A stretch of 64,000 bases of DNA from Parietaria judaica (lineage: Eukaryota; Streptophyta; Magnoliopsida; Rosales; Urticaceae), in assembly GCA_954871525.1 (NCBI GenBank), contig OX940871.1, forward strand, positions 30,168,586 to 30,232,585, written 5' to 3'. The first letter of the stretch is position 1. Every line of letters begins with the position of its first letter. The notes below the pieces were generated by a model. The model made no database searches, had not been told where the DNA came from, and saw only the letters and a list, made by a program, of their open reading frames with translations. Below, one piece after another: positions 12,421-24,352 of this stretch. A program made the position numbers and the translations under genes.

Positions 12421-13046
12421 ATAGCATTTCGTATGGCATTTCTCGTCAAAAATTTAATCATTGCATATTTTTGCATGAGAACTCTTGTTATATTCAAATT
12501 CCAATGTATAAGCCCTAGAATCATTATTTTTTCAATTGGTTTGAAATTTAAGTTTGTAAAAAATGTAAAATAAAGAAATTCTATAGCATTTCCTATGGAA
12601 TTTCTCGTCAACAATTTAATCCTTGCATATTTTTGCATGAGAACTCTTGTTATATTCAAATTCCAATGTATAAGCCCTAAAATCATTATTTTTTCAATTG
12701 GTTCAAAATTTAAGGTTGTAAAAAATGTAAAATAAATAAATTCTATAGGAAATTCTATAGCATTTCCTATGGCATTTCTCGTCAACAATTTAATCCTTGC
12801 ATATTTTTGCATGAGAACTCTTGTTATATTCAAATTCCAATGTATAAGCCCTAAAATCATTATTTTTTCAATTGGTTCGAAATTTAAGGTTGTAAATAAT
12901 GTAAAATAAAGAAATGCTATAGGAAATGTTATAGCATTTCCTATGGCATTTCTCGTCAACAATTTAATCCTTGCGAATTTTGGAATGAGAACTCTTGTTA
13001 TATTCAAATTCCAATCTATAAGCCCTAAAATCATTATTTTTTCAAT
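12421..13046 (+). repeat. Spacer monomers between the 3272-bp HOR copies
   Basis: About 3.6 monomers that complete the 3272-bp period. They include a 162-bp monomer (AAATTCTATAGCATTTCC near 12570) and the rare TTGCGAATTTTGGAATGAG type at about 12973, also preceded by AAATGTTATAGC. GCCCTAGAATC at about 12512 recurs in the third, diverged copy near 23087. Confidence 0.8.
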
Positions 13047-15692
13047 TCGTTTGAAATTTAAGGTTGTAAAAAATGTAAAATAAAGAAATGCTATAGGAAA
13101 TGCTATAGCATTTCCTATCGCATTTCTCGTCAACAATTTAATCCTTGCATATTTTTGCATGAGAACTCTTGTTATATTTAAATTCCAATGTATAAGCCCT
13201 AAAATTGTTATTTTTTCATTTGGTTCAAAATTTAAAGTTGTAAAAAATGTCAAATAAAGAAATGCTATAGGAAATTCCATAGCATTTCGTATGGCATTTC
13301 TCGTTAACAATTTAATCCTTGCATATTTTTGCATGAGAACTCTTGTTATATTCAAATTCCAATGTATAAGCCCTAAAATAATAATTTTTTCAATTGGTTC
13401 AAAATTTTAGGTCGTAAACAATGTAAAATAAAGAAATGCTATAGGAAATGCTATAGCATTTCCTATGGCATTTCTCGTCAACAATTAAATCCTTGCATAT
13501 TTTTGCATGAGAACTCTTGTTATATTCAAATTCCAATGTATAAGCTTTAAAATCATTATTTTTTCAATTGGTTTGAAATTTAAGGTTGTAAAAAATGTAA
13601 AATAAAGAAATGCTATAGGAAATGCTATAGCACTTCCTATGGGATTTCTCGTCAACAATTTAATCCTTGCATATTTTTGCATGAGAACTCTTGTTATATT
13701 CAAATTCCAATGTATAAGCCCTAAAATCATTATTTTTTTAATTGGTTCAAAATTTAAGGTTGTAAAAAATGTAAAATAAATAAATTCTATAGGAAATTCT
13801 ATAGCATTTCCTATGGTATTTCTCGTCAACAATTTAATCCTTGCATATTTTTGCATGAGAACTCTTGTTATATTTAAATTCCAATGTATAAGCCCTAAAA
13901 TTGTTATTTTTTCATTTGGTTCAAAATTTAAGGTTGTAAAAAATGTCCAATAAAGAAATACTATAGGAAATTCTATAGCATTTCGTATGGAATTTCTCGT
14001 TAACAATTTAATCCTTGCATATTTTTGCATGAAAACTCTTGTTATATTCAAATTCCAATGTATAAGCCCTAAAATAATAATTTTTTCAATTGGTTCAAAA
14101 TTTTAGGTCGTAAACAATGTAAAATAAAGAAATGCTATAGGAAATGCTATAGCATATCCTATGGCATTTCTCGTCAACAATTAAATCCTTGCATATTTTT
14201 GCATGAGAACTCTTGTTATATTAAAATTCCAATGTATAAGCTTTAAAATCATTATTTTTTCAATTGGTTCGAAATTTAAGGTTGTAAAAAATGTAAAATA
14301 AAGAAATGCTATAGGAAATGTTATAGCACTTCCTATGGGATTTCTCGCCATCTATTTAATCCTTGCATATTTTTGCATGATAACTCTTGTTATATTCAAA
14401 TTCCAGTGTATAAGCCCTAAAATCATTATTTTTTCAATTGGTTCGAAATTTAAGGTTGTAAAAAATGTCAAATAAAGAAATGCTATAGGAAATGCTATAG
14501 CATTTCCTATGGCATTTCTCGTCAACAATTTAATACTTGCATATTTTTGCATGAGAACTCTTGTTATATTAAAATTCCAATGTATAAGCCCTAAAATAAT
14601 TATTTTTTCAATTGGTTCGAAATTTAATGTTGTAAAAAATGTAAAATAAAGAAATGCTATAGGAAATGCTACCTATGGCATTTCTCGTCAACAATTTAAT
14701 CCTTGCATATTTTTTCATGAGAACGCTTGAAATATTAAAATTCCAATTTATAAGCCATAAAATAATTATTTTTTTAATTGGTTCGAAATTTAAGGTTGTA
14801 AAAAATGTAAAATAAAGAAATACTATAGGAAATGCTATAACATTTCCTATGGCATTTCTCGTCAACAATTTAATCCTTGCATATTTTTGCATGAGAACTC
14901 TTGTTATATTCAAATTCCAATGTATAAGACCTAAAATCATTATTTTTTCAATTGGTTCGAAATTTAAGGTTGTAAAAAATGTAAAATAAAGAAATTCTAT
15001 AGGAAATTCTATAGCATTTCCTATGGCATTTCTCGTCAACAATTTATTCCTTGCATATTTTTGCATGAAAACTCTTGTTATATTCAAATTCCAATATATA
15101 AGCCCTGAAATCATTATTTTTTTAATTGGTTCAAAATTTTAGGTCGTAAACAATGTAAAATAAAGAAATGCTATAGGAAATGCTAGCATTTCCTATGGCA
15201 TTTATCGTCAACAATTTAATCCTTGCATATTTTTGCATGAGAACTCTTGTTATATTCAAATTCCAATGTATAAGCTTTGAAATCATTATTTTGTCAATTG
15301 GTTCGAAATTTAAGGTTGTAAAAAATGTAAAATAAAGAAATGCTATAGGAAATGCTATAGCATTTCCTATGGCATTTCTCGTCAACAATTTAATCCTTGC
15401 ATATTTTTGCATGAAAACTCTTGTTATATTCAAATTCCAATGTATAAGCCCTAAAATCATTATTTTTTCAATTGGTTCGAAATTTAAGTTTGTAAAAAAT
15501 GTAAAATAAAGAAATTCTATAGCATTTCCTATGGAATTTCTCGTCAACAATTTAATCCTTGCATATTTTTGCATAAGAACTCTTGTTATATTCAAATTCC
15601 AATGTATAAGCCCTAAAATAATTATTTTTTCAATTGGTTCGAAATTTAAGGTTGTAAAAAATGTAAAATAAAGAAATGCTATAGGAAATCCT
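13047..15692 (+). repeat. 3272-bp-period HOR, copy 2
   Basis: Second copy of 9775-12420. Its edges are sharp: upstream TTCGTTTGAAA instead of TTGGTTTGAAA, downstream AAATCCTAGCATTTCC where copy 1 reads AAATCCTATAGCATTTCG. Its own changes include TCGCCATCTATTT near 14345, AGCCATAAAAT near 14752 and GCATAAGAACTC near 15571. Confidence 0.9.
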
Positions 15693-16549
15693 AGCATTTC
15701 CTATGGCATTTCTCGTCAACAATTTAATCCTTGCATATTTTTGCATCAGAACTCTTGTTATATTCAAATTCCAATGTATAAGCCCTAAAATCATTATTTT
15801 TTCAATTGGTTCGACTTTTAGGTCGTAAACAATGTAAAATAAAGAAATGTTATAGGAAATGCTATAGCATTTCCTATGGAATTTAACGTCAACAATTTAA
15901 TCCTTGCATAGTTTTGCATGAGAACGCTTGTAATATAAAAATTCCAATGTATAAGCCCTAAAATAATTATTTTTTCAATTGGTTCGAAATTTAAGGTTGT
16001 AAAAAATGTAAAATAAAGAAATGCTATAGAAAAAGCTATAGCATTTCCTATGGCATTTCTCGTCAACAATTCAATCCTTGCATATTTTTACATGAGAACT
16101 CTTGTTATATTCAAATTCCAATGTATAAGCCCTATAATCATTATTTTTTCAATTGGTTTGAAATTTTAGGTCGTAAACAATGTAAAATAAAGAAATGCTA
16201 TAGGAAATGCTAGCATTTCCTATGGAATTTCCTGTCAACAATTTAATCCTTGCATATTTTTGCATGAGAACTCTTGTTATATTCAAATTCCAATGTATAA
16301 GCTTTAAAATCATTATTTTTTCAATTGGTTCGAAATTTAAGGTTGTAGCATTTCCTATGGCATTTCTCGTCAACAATTTAATCCTTGCATATTTTTGTAT
16401 GAGAACTCTTGTTATATTCAAATTCCAATGTATAAGCCCTAAAATCATTATTTTTTCAATTGGTTCGACTTTTAGGTCGTAAACAATGTAAAATAAAGAA
16501 ATGTTATAGGAAATGCTAGCATTTCCTATGGCATTTCTCGTCAACAATT
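15693..16549 (+). repeat. Connector block Y, repeated at 23.34-24.02 kb
   Basis: The segment 15693-16371 matches about 23340-24018 at an offset of 7646-7648, sharing GCATCAGAACTC, TTGCATAGTTTTGC, CAACAATTCAATCC, TTTTTACATGAG and AGCCCTATAATC or its 1-bp-shorter form. It contains the first 135-bp monomer (junction near 16347), in which the left palindrome arm is gone, and a GTTCGACTTTTAGG-class monomer with a further 2-bp loss (171 bp, 16371 to 16542). Confidence 0.8.
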
Positions 16550-18984
16550 TAATCCTTGCATATTTTTGCATGAGAACTCTTGTTATATTCCAATTCCAAT
16601 GTATAAGCCCTAAAATAATTATTTTTTCAATTGGTTCGAAATTTAAGGTTATAAAAAATGTAAAATAAAGAAATGCTATAGAAAATGCTATAGCATTTCC
16701 TATGGCATTTCTCGTCAACAATTTAATCCTTGCATATTTTTGCATGAGAACTCTTGTTATATTCAAATTCCAATGTATAAGCTTTAAAATCATTATTTTT
16801 TCAATTGGTTCAAAATTTAAGGTTGTAAAAAATGTAAAATAAAGAAATGCTATAGGAAATGCAAATGCTATAGCATTTCCTATGGCATTTCTCGTCAACA
16901 ATTTAATCCTTGCATATTTTTGTATGAGAACTCTTGTTATATTCAAATTTCAATGTATAAGCCCTAAAATCATTATTTTTTCAATTGGTTCGACTTTTAG
17001 GTCGTAAACAATGTAAAATAAAGAAATGCTATGGAAAATGCTAGCATTTCCTATGGCATTTCCTATAGCATATTCCAATTCCAATGTATAAGCCCTAAAA
17101 TAATTATTTTTTCAATTGGTTCGAAATTTAAGGTTGTAAAATATGTAAAATAAAGAAATTCTATAGCATTTCCTATGGCATTTCTCGTCAACAATTTAAT
17201 CCTTGCATATTTTTGCATGAGAACTCTTGTTATATTCAAATTCCGATGTATAAGCCTTAAAATCATTATTTTTTCAATTGGTTTGAAATTTAAGGTTGTA
17301 AAAAATGTAAAATAAAGAAATGCTATAGGAAATGCTATAGCATTTCGTATGGCATTTCTCGTCAACAATTTAATCCTTGCATATTTTTGCATGATAACTC
17401 TTGTTATATTCAAATTCCAATGTATAAGCTTTAAAATCATTATTTTTTCAATTGGTTCAAAATTTAAGGTTGTAAAAAATGTAAAATAAAGAAATGCTAT
17501 AGGAAATGCTATAGCATTTCCCGTCAACAATTTAATCCTTGCATATTTTTGCATGAGAACTCTTGTTATATTCAAATTCCAATGTATAAGCTTTAAAATC
17601 ATTATTTTTTCAATTGGTTCGAAATTTAAGGTTGTAGCATTTCCTATGGCATTTCTCGTCAACAATTTAATCCTTGCATATATTTGTATGAGAACTCTTG
17701 TTATATTCAAATTCCAATGTATAAGCCCTAAAATCATTATTTTTTCAATTGGTTCGACTTTTAGGTCGTAAACAATGTAAAATAAAGAAATGTTATAGCA
17801 AATGCTAGCATTTCCTATGGCATTTCCCGTCAACAATTTAATCCTTGCATATTTTTGCATGAGAACTCTTGTTATATTCCAATTCCAATGTATAAGCCCT
17901 AAAATACTTATTTTTTCAATTGGTTCGAAATTTAAGGTTGTAAAAAATGTAAAATAAAGAAATGCTATAGGAAATGCTATAGCATTTCCTATGGCATTTC
18001 TCGTCAAGAATTTAATCCTTGCATATTTTTGCATGAGAACTCTTGTTATATTCAAATTCCAATGTATAAGCTTTAAAATCATTATTTTTTCAACTGGTTC
18101 GAAATTTAAGGTTGTAAAAAATGTAAAATAAAGAAATGCTATAGCATTTCCTGTGCCATTTCTCGTCAAGAATTTAATCCTTGCATATTTTTGCATGAGA
18201 ACTCTTGTTATATTCAAATTCCAATGTATAAGCTTTAAAATCATTATTTTTTCAATTGGTTCGAAATTTAAGGTTGTAGCATTTCCTATGGCATTTCTCG
18301 TCAACAATTTAATCCTTGCATATTTTTGTATGAGAACTCTTGTTATATTCAAATTGCAATGTATAAGCCCGAAAATAATTATTTTTTCAATTGGTTCGAC
18401 TTTTAGGTCGTAAACAATGTAAAATAAAGAAATGCTATAGAAAATGCTAGCATTTCCTATGGCGTTTCTCGTCAACAATTTAATCCTTGCATATTTTTGC
18501 ATGAGAACTCTTGTTATATTCCAATTCCAATGTATAAGCCCTAAAATAATTATTTTTTCAATTGGTTCGAAATTTAAGGTTGTAAAATATGTAAAATAAA
18601 GAAATTCTATAGCATTTCTTATGGCATTTCTCGTCAACAATTTAATCCTTGCATATTTTTGCGTGAGAACTCTTGTTATATTCAAATTCCAATGTATAAG
18701 CCTTAAAATCATTATTTTTTCAATTGGTTTGAAATTTAAGGTTGTAAAAAATGTAAAATAAAGAAATGCTATAGGAAATGCTATAGCATTTCGTATGGCA
18801 TTTCTCGTCAACAATTTAATCCTTACATATTTTTGCATAAGAACTCTTGTTATATTCAAATTCCAATGTATAAGCCCTAAAATAATTATTTTTCAATTGG
18901 TTCGAAATTTAAGGTTGTAAAAAATGTAAAATAAAGAAATTCTATAGGAAATTCTATAGCATTTCCTATGGCATTTCTCGTCAA
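16550..18984 (+). repeat. 2434-bp HOR (about 14 monomers), copy 1
   Basis: Repeats at 18985 onward with an offset of 2434. Markers: TATTCCAATTCC, the chimeric joint CATTTCCTATAGCATATTCC near 17063, GTAAAATATGTAAAAT, ATTCCGATGTATAAGCC, a 12-bp loss in the right palindrome arm (CATTTCCCGTCAAC near 17516) and 135-bp monomers with junctions near 17636 and 18278. It contains the longest open frame of the window (minus strand, 17063-18859, 598 codons), which is read as a by-product of the repeat period and not as a gene. Confidence 0.88.
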
Positions 18985-21257
18985 CAATTTATTCCTTGCA
19001 TATTTTTGCATGAGAACTCTTGTTATATTCCAATTCCAATGTATAAGCCCTAAAATAATTATTTTTTCAATTGGTTCGAAATTTAAGGTTGTAAAAAATG
19101 TAAAATAAAGAAATGCTATAGGAAATGCTATAGCATTTCCTATGGCATTTCTCGTCAACAATTTAATCCTTGCATATTTTTGCATGAGAACTCTTGTTAT
19201 ATTCAAATTCCAATGTATAAGCTTTAAAATCATTATTTTTTCAATTGGTTCAAAATTTAAGGTTGTAAAAAATGTAAAATAAAGAAATGCTATAGGAAAT
19301 GCTATAGCATTTCCTATGGCATTTCTCGTCAACAATTTAATCCTTGCATATTTTTGTATGAGAACTCTTGTTATATTCAAATTTCAATGTATAAGCCCTA
19401 AAATCATTATTTTTTCAATTGGTTCGACTTTTAGGTCGTAAACAATGTAAAATAAAGAAATGCTATGGAAAATGCTAGCATTTCCTATGGCATTTCCTAT
19501 AGCATATTCCAATTCCAATGTATAAGCCCTAAAATAATTATTTTTTCAATTGGTTCGAAATTTAAGGTTGTAAAATATGTAAAATAAAGAAATTCTATAG
19601 CATTTCCTATGGCATTTCTCGTCAACAATTTAATCCTTGCATATTTTTGCATGAGAACTCTTGTTATATTCAAATTCCGATGTATAAGCCTTAAAATCAT
19701 TATTTTTTCAATTGGTTTGAAATTTAAGGTTGTAAAAAATGTAAAATAAAGAAATGCTATAGGAAATGCTATAGCATTTCGTATGGCATTTCTCGTCAAC
19801 AATTTAATCCTTGCATATTTTTGCATGATAACTCTTGTTAGATTCAAATTCCAATGTATAAGCTTTAAAATCATTATTTTTTCAATTGGTTCAAAATTTA
19901 AGGTTGTAAAAAATGTAAAATAAAGAAATGCTATAGGAAATTCTATAGCATTTCCCGTCAACAATTTAATCCTTGCATATTTTTGCATGAGAACTCTTGT
20001 TATATTCAAATTCCAATGTATAAGCTTTAAAATCATTATTTTTTCAATTGGTTCGAAATTTAAGGTTGTAGCATTTCCTATGGCATTTCTCGTCAACAAT
20101 TTAATCCTTGCATATTTTTGTATGAGAACTCTTGTTATATTCAAATTCCAATGTATAAGCCCTAAAATCATTATTTTTTCAATTGGTTCGACTTTTAGGT
20201 CGTAAACAATGTAAAATAAAGAAATGTTATAGCAAATGCTAGCATTTCCTATGGCATTTCTCGTCAACAATTTAATCCTTGCATATTTTTGCATGAGAAC
20301 TCTTGTTATATTCCAATTCCAATGTATAAGCCCTAAAATACTTATTTTTTCAATTGGTTCGAAATTTAAGGTTGTAAAAAATGTAAAATAAAGAAATGCT
20401 ATAGGAAATGCTATAGCATTTCCTATGGCATTTCTCGTCAAGAATTTAATCCTTGCATATTTTTGCATGAGAACTCTTGTTATATTCAAATTCCAATGTA
20501 TAAGCTTTAAAATCATTATTTTTTCAATTGGTTCGAAATTTAAGGTTGTAGCATTACCTATGGCATTTCTCGTCAACAATTTAATCCTTGCATATTTTTG
20601 TATGAGAACTCTTGTTATATTCAAATTGCAATGTATAAGCCCTAAAATAATTATTTTTTCAATTGGTTCGACTTTTAGGTCGTAAACAATGTAAAATAAA
20701 GAAATGCTATAGAAAATGCTAGCATTTCCTATGGCGTTTCTCGTCAACAATTTAATCCTTGCATATTTTTGCATGAGAACTCTTGTTATATTCCAATTCC
20801 AATGTATAAGCCCTAAAATAATTATTTTTTCAATTGGTTCGAAATTTAAGGTTGTAAAATATGTAAAATAAAGAAATTCTATAGCATTTCTTATGGCATT
20901 TCTCGTCAACAATTTAATCCTTGCATATTTTTGCGTGAGAACTCTTGTTATATTCAAATTCCAATGTATAAGCCTTAAAATAATTATTTTTTCAATTGGT
21001 TTGAAATTTAAGGTTGTAAAAAATGTAAAATAAATAAATGCTATAGGAAATGCTATAGCATTTCGTATGGCATTTCTCGTCAACAATTTAATCCTTGCAT
21101 ATTTTTGCATGAGAACTCTTGTTATATTCAAATTCCAATGTATAAGCCCTAAAATAATTATTTTTCAATTGGTTCGAAATTTAAGGTTGTAAAAAATGTA
21201 AAATAAAGAAATTCTATAGGAAATTCTATAGCATTTCCTATGGCATTTCTCGTCAAC
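18985..21257 (+). repeat. 2434-bp HOR, copy 2, lacking one monomer
   Basis: Second copy of 16550-18984. The offset is 2434 up to about 20.4 kb, then 2272, so one 162-bp monomer is missing. That monomer is the GCTATAGCATTTCCTGTGCC one near 18140. The chimeric joint recurs near 19497 and the 135-bp junctions near 20070 and 20550. Both copies end in a monomer with CAACAATTTATTCC. Confidence 0.88.
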
Positions 21258-23339
21258 AATTTATTCCTTGCATATTTTTGCATGAAAACTCTTGTTATAT
21301 TCAAATTCCAATGTATAAGCCCTAAAATCATTATTTTTTCTATTGGTTCAAAATTTTAGGTCGTAAACAATGTAAAATAAAGAAATGCTATAGGAAATGC
21401 TAGCATTTCCTATGGCATTTCTCGTCAATAATTTAATCCTTGCATATTTTTGCATGAGAACTCTTGTTATATTCAAATTCTAATGTATAAGCTTTAAAAT
21501 CATTATTTTTTCAATTGGTTCGAAATTTAAGGTTGTAAAAAATTTAAAATAAAGAAATGCTACAGGAAATGCTATAGCACTTCCTATGGGATTTCTCGTC
21601 ATCTATTTAATCCTTGCATATTTTTGCATGATAACTCTTGTTATATTCAAATTCCAGTGTATAAGCCCTAAAATCATTATTTTTTCAATTGGTTCGAAAT
21701 TTAAGGTTGTAAAAAATGTCAAATAAAGAAATGCTATAGGAAATGCTATAGCATTTCCTATGGCATTTCTCGTCAACAATTTAATCCTTGCATATTTTTG
21801 CATGAGAACTCTTGTTATATTAAAATTCCAATGTATAAGCCCTAAAATAATTATTTTTTCAATTGGTTCGAAATTTAAGGTTGTAAAAAATGTAAAATAA
21901 AGAAATGCCATAGGAAATGCTGTTGTAAAAAATGTAAAATAAAGAAATGCTATAGGAAATGCTATAGCATTTCCTATGGCATTTCTCGTCAACAATTTAA
22001 TCCTTGCATATTTTTTCATGAGAACGCTTGAAATATTAAAATTCCAATTTATAAGCCCTAAAATAATTATTTTTTCAATTGGTTCGAAATTTAAGGTTGT
22101 AAAAACTGTAAAATAAAGAAATAATATAGGAAATGCTATAACATTTCCTATGGCATTTCTCGTCAACAATTTAATCCTTGCATATTTTTGCATGAGAACT
22201 CTTGTTATATTCAAATTCCAATGTATAAGCCCTAAAATCATTATTTTTTCAATTGGTTCGAAATTTAAGGTTGTAAAAAATGTAAAATAAAGAAATTCTA
22301 TAGGAAATTCTATAGCATTTCCTATGGCATTTCTCGTCAACAATTGATTCCTTGCATATTTTTGCATGAAAACTCTTGTTATATTCAAATTCCAATATAT
22401 AAGCCCTAAAATCATTATTTTTTCAATTGGTTCAAAATTTTAGGTCGTAAACAATGTAAAATAAAGAAATGCTATAGGAAATGCTAGCATTTCCTATGGC
22501 ATTTCTCGTCAACAATTTAATCCTTGCATATTTTTGCATGAGAACTCTTGTTATATTCAAATTCCAATGTATAAGCTTTAAAATCATTATTTTGTCAATT
22601 GGTTCGAAATTTAAGGTTGTAAAAAATGTAAAATAAAGAAATGCTATAGGAAATGCTATAGCATTTCCTATGGCATTTCTCGTCAACAATTTAATCCTTG
22701 CATATTTTTGCATGAGAACTCTTGTTATATTCAAATTCCAAGGTATAAGCCCTAAAATCATTATTTTTTCAATTGGTTCGAAATTTAAGTTTGTAAAAAA
22801 TGTAAAATAAAGAAATTCTATAGCATTTCCTATGGCATTTCTCGTCAACAATTTAATCCTTGCATATTTTTGCATGAGAACTCTTGTTATATTCAAATTC
22901 CAATGTATAAGCCCTAAAATAATTATTTTTTCAATTGGTTCGAAATTTAAGGTTGTAAAAAATGTAAAATAAAGAAATGCTATAGGAAATCCTATAGCAT
23001 TTTGTATGGCATTTCTCGACAAAAATTTAATCCTTGCATATTTTTGCATGAGAACTCTTGTTATATTCAAATTCCAATGTATAAGCCCTAGAATCATTAT
23101 TTTTTCAATTGGTTTGACTTTTAGGTCGTAAACTATGTAAAATAAAGAAATGCTATAGGAAATGCTATAACATTTCCTATGAAATTTAACGTCAACAATT
23201 TAATCCTTGCATATTTTTGCATGAGAACGCTTGTAATAATTAAATTTCAATGTATAACCCCTAAAATCATTATTTTTTCACTAGGTTCGAAATTTAAGGT
23301 TGTAAAAAATGTAAAATAAAGAAATGCTATAGGAAATGC
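21258..23339 (+). repeat. Diverged third copy of the 3272-bp HOR
   Basis: From about 21360 the order follows 14109-15700: TCATCTATTTAATCC near 21598, CACTTCCTATGGG, GAACGCTTGAAATATT near 22024, TTTGTCAATTGG near 22592. The offset is 7251 and then 7301, the 50-bp shift being a 42-bp internal duplication (21880-21963) plus 8 bp absent from the earlier copies. The end (CAAAAATTTAATCC near 23028, GCCCTAGAATC near 23087) matches copy 1 (12445-12520) rather than copy 2. This block is clearly more diverged than copies 1 and 2 are from each other. Confidence 0.78.
21880..21963 (+). repeat. 42-bp tandem duplication inside a monomer
   Basis: The segment from GTTGTAAAAAATG to GGAAATGCT occurs twice in direct succession (starts 21880 and 21922). 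The first copy has AAATGCCATAGG, the second AAATGCTATAGG. The same duplication with the same CCATAGG change is at 42678-42761. The insertion is 14 codons long, so it does not disturb the open minus-strand phase. Confidence 0.9.
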
Positions 23340-24352
23340 TAGCATTTCCTATGGCATTTCTCGTCAACAATTTAATCCTTGCATATTTTTGCATCAGAAC
23401 TCTTGTTATATTCAAATTCCAATGTATAAGCCCTAAAATCATTATTTTTTCAATTGGTTCGACTTTTAGGTCGTAAACAATGTAAAATAAAGAAATGTTA
23501 TAGGAAATGCTATAGCATTTCCTATGGAATTTAACGTCAACAATTTAATCCTTGCATAGTTTTGCATGAGAACGCTTGTAATATAAAAATTCCAATGTAT
23601 AAGCCGTAAAATAATTATTTTTTCAATTGCTTCGAAATTTAAGGTTGTAAAAAATGTAAAATAAAGAAATGCTATAGCGAAAGCTATAGCATTTCCTATG
23701 GCATTTCTCGTCAACAATTCAATCCTTGCATATTTTTACATGAGAATTCTTGTTATATTCAAATTCCAATGTATAACCCTATAATCATTATTTTTTCAAT
23801 TGGTTTGAAATTTTAGGTCGTAAACAATGTAAAATAAAGAAATGCTATAGGAAATGCTAGCATTTCCTATGGCATTTCCCGTCAACAATTTAATCCTTGC
23901 ATATTTTTGCATGAGAACTCTTGTTATATTCAAATTCCAATGTATAAGCTTTAAAATCATTATTTTTTCAATTGGTTCGAAATTTAAGGTTGTAGCATTT
24001 CCTCTGGCATTTCACGTCAACAATTTAATCCTTGCATATTTTTGCATGAGAACTCTTGTTATATTCAAATTCCAATGTATAAGCTTTAAAATCATTATTT
24101 TTTCAATTGGTTCGAAATTTAAGGTTGTAAAAAATGTAAAATAAAGAAATGCTATAGGAAATGCTATAGCATTTCGTATGGCATTTCTCGTCAACAATTT
24201 AATCCTTGCATATTTTTGCATGAGAACTCTTGTTATATTCAAATTCCAATGTATAAGCCCTAAAATCATTATTTTTTCAATTGGTTTGAAATTTAAGGTT
24301 GTAAAAAATGTAAAATAAAGAAATGCTATAGGAAATGCTATAGCATTTCGTA
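23340..24352 (+). repeat. Block Y copy 2 plus start of a 1679-bp repeat
   Basis: The first part, to about 24018, repeats 15693-16371. The part 23840-24352 recurs at 25519-26030 with an offset of 1679. It contains a 135-bp monomer (junction near 23994) with CCTCTGGCATTTCACG, a change shared only with the copy near 25673. Confidence 0.8.

Noticed and set aside
17063..18859. 598-codon minus-strand open frame, and similar frames at 19497-21131, 11859-13355 and elsewhere
   Set aside because: The frame is the satellite monomer read in a phase kept by its 58-codon length. It has no separate start region, neighbouring copies are broken by 1-, 2- and 8-bp losses, and variant sites change residues freely.
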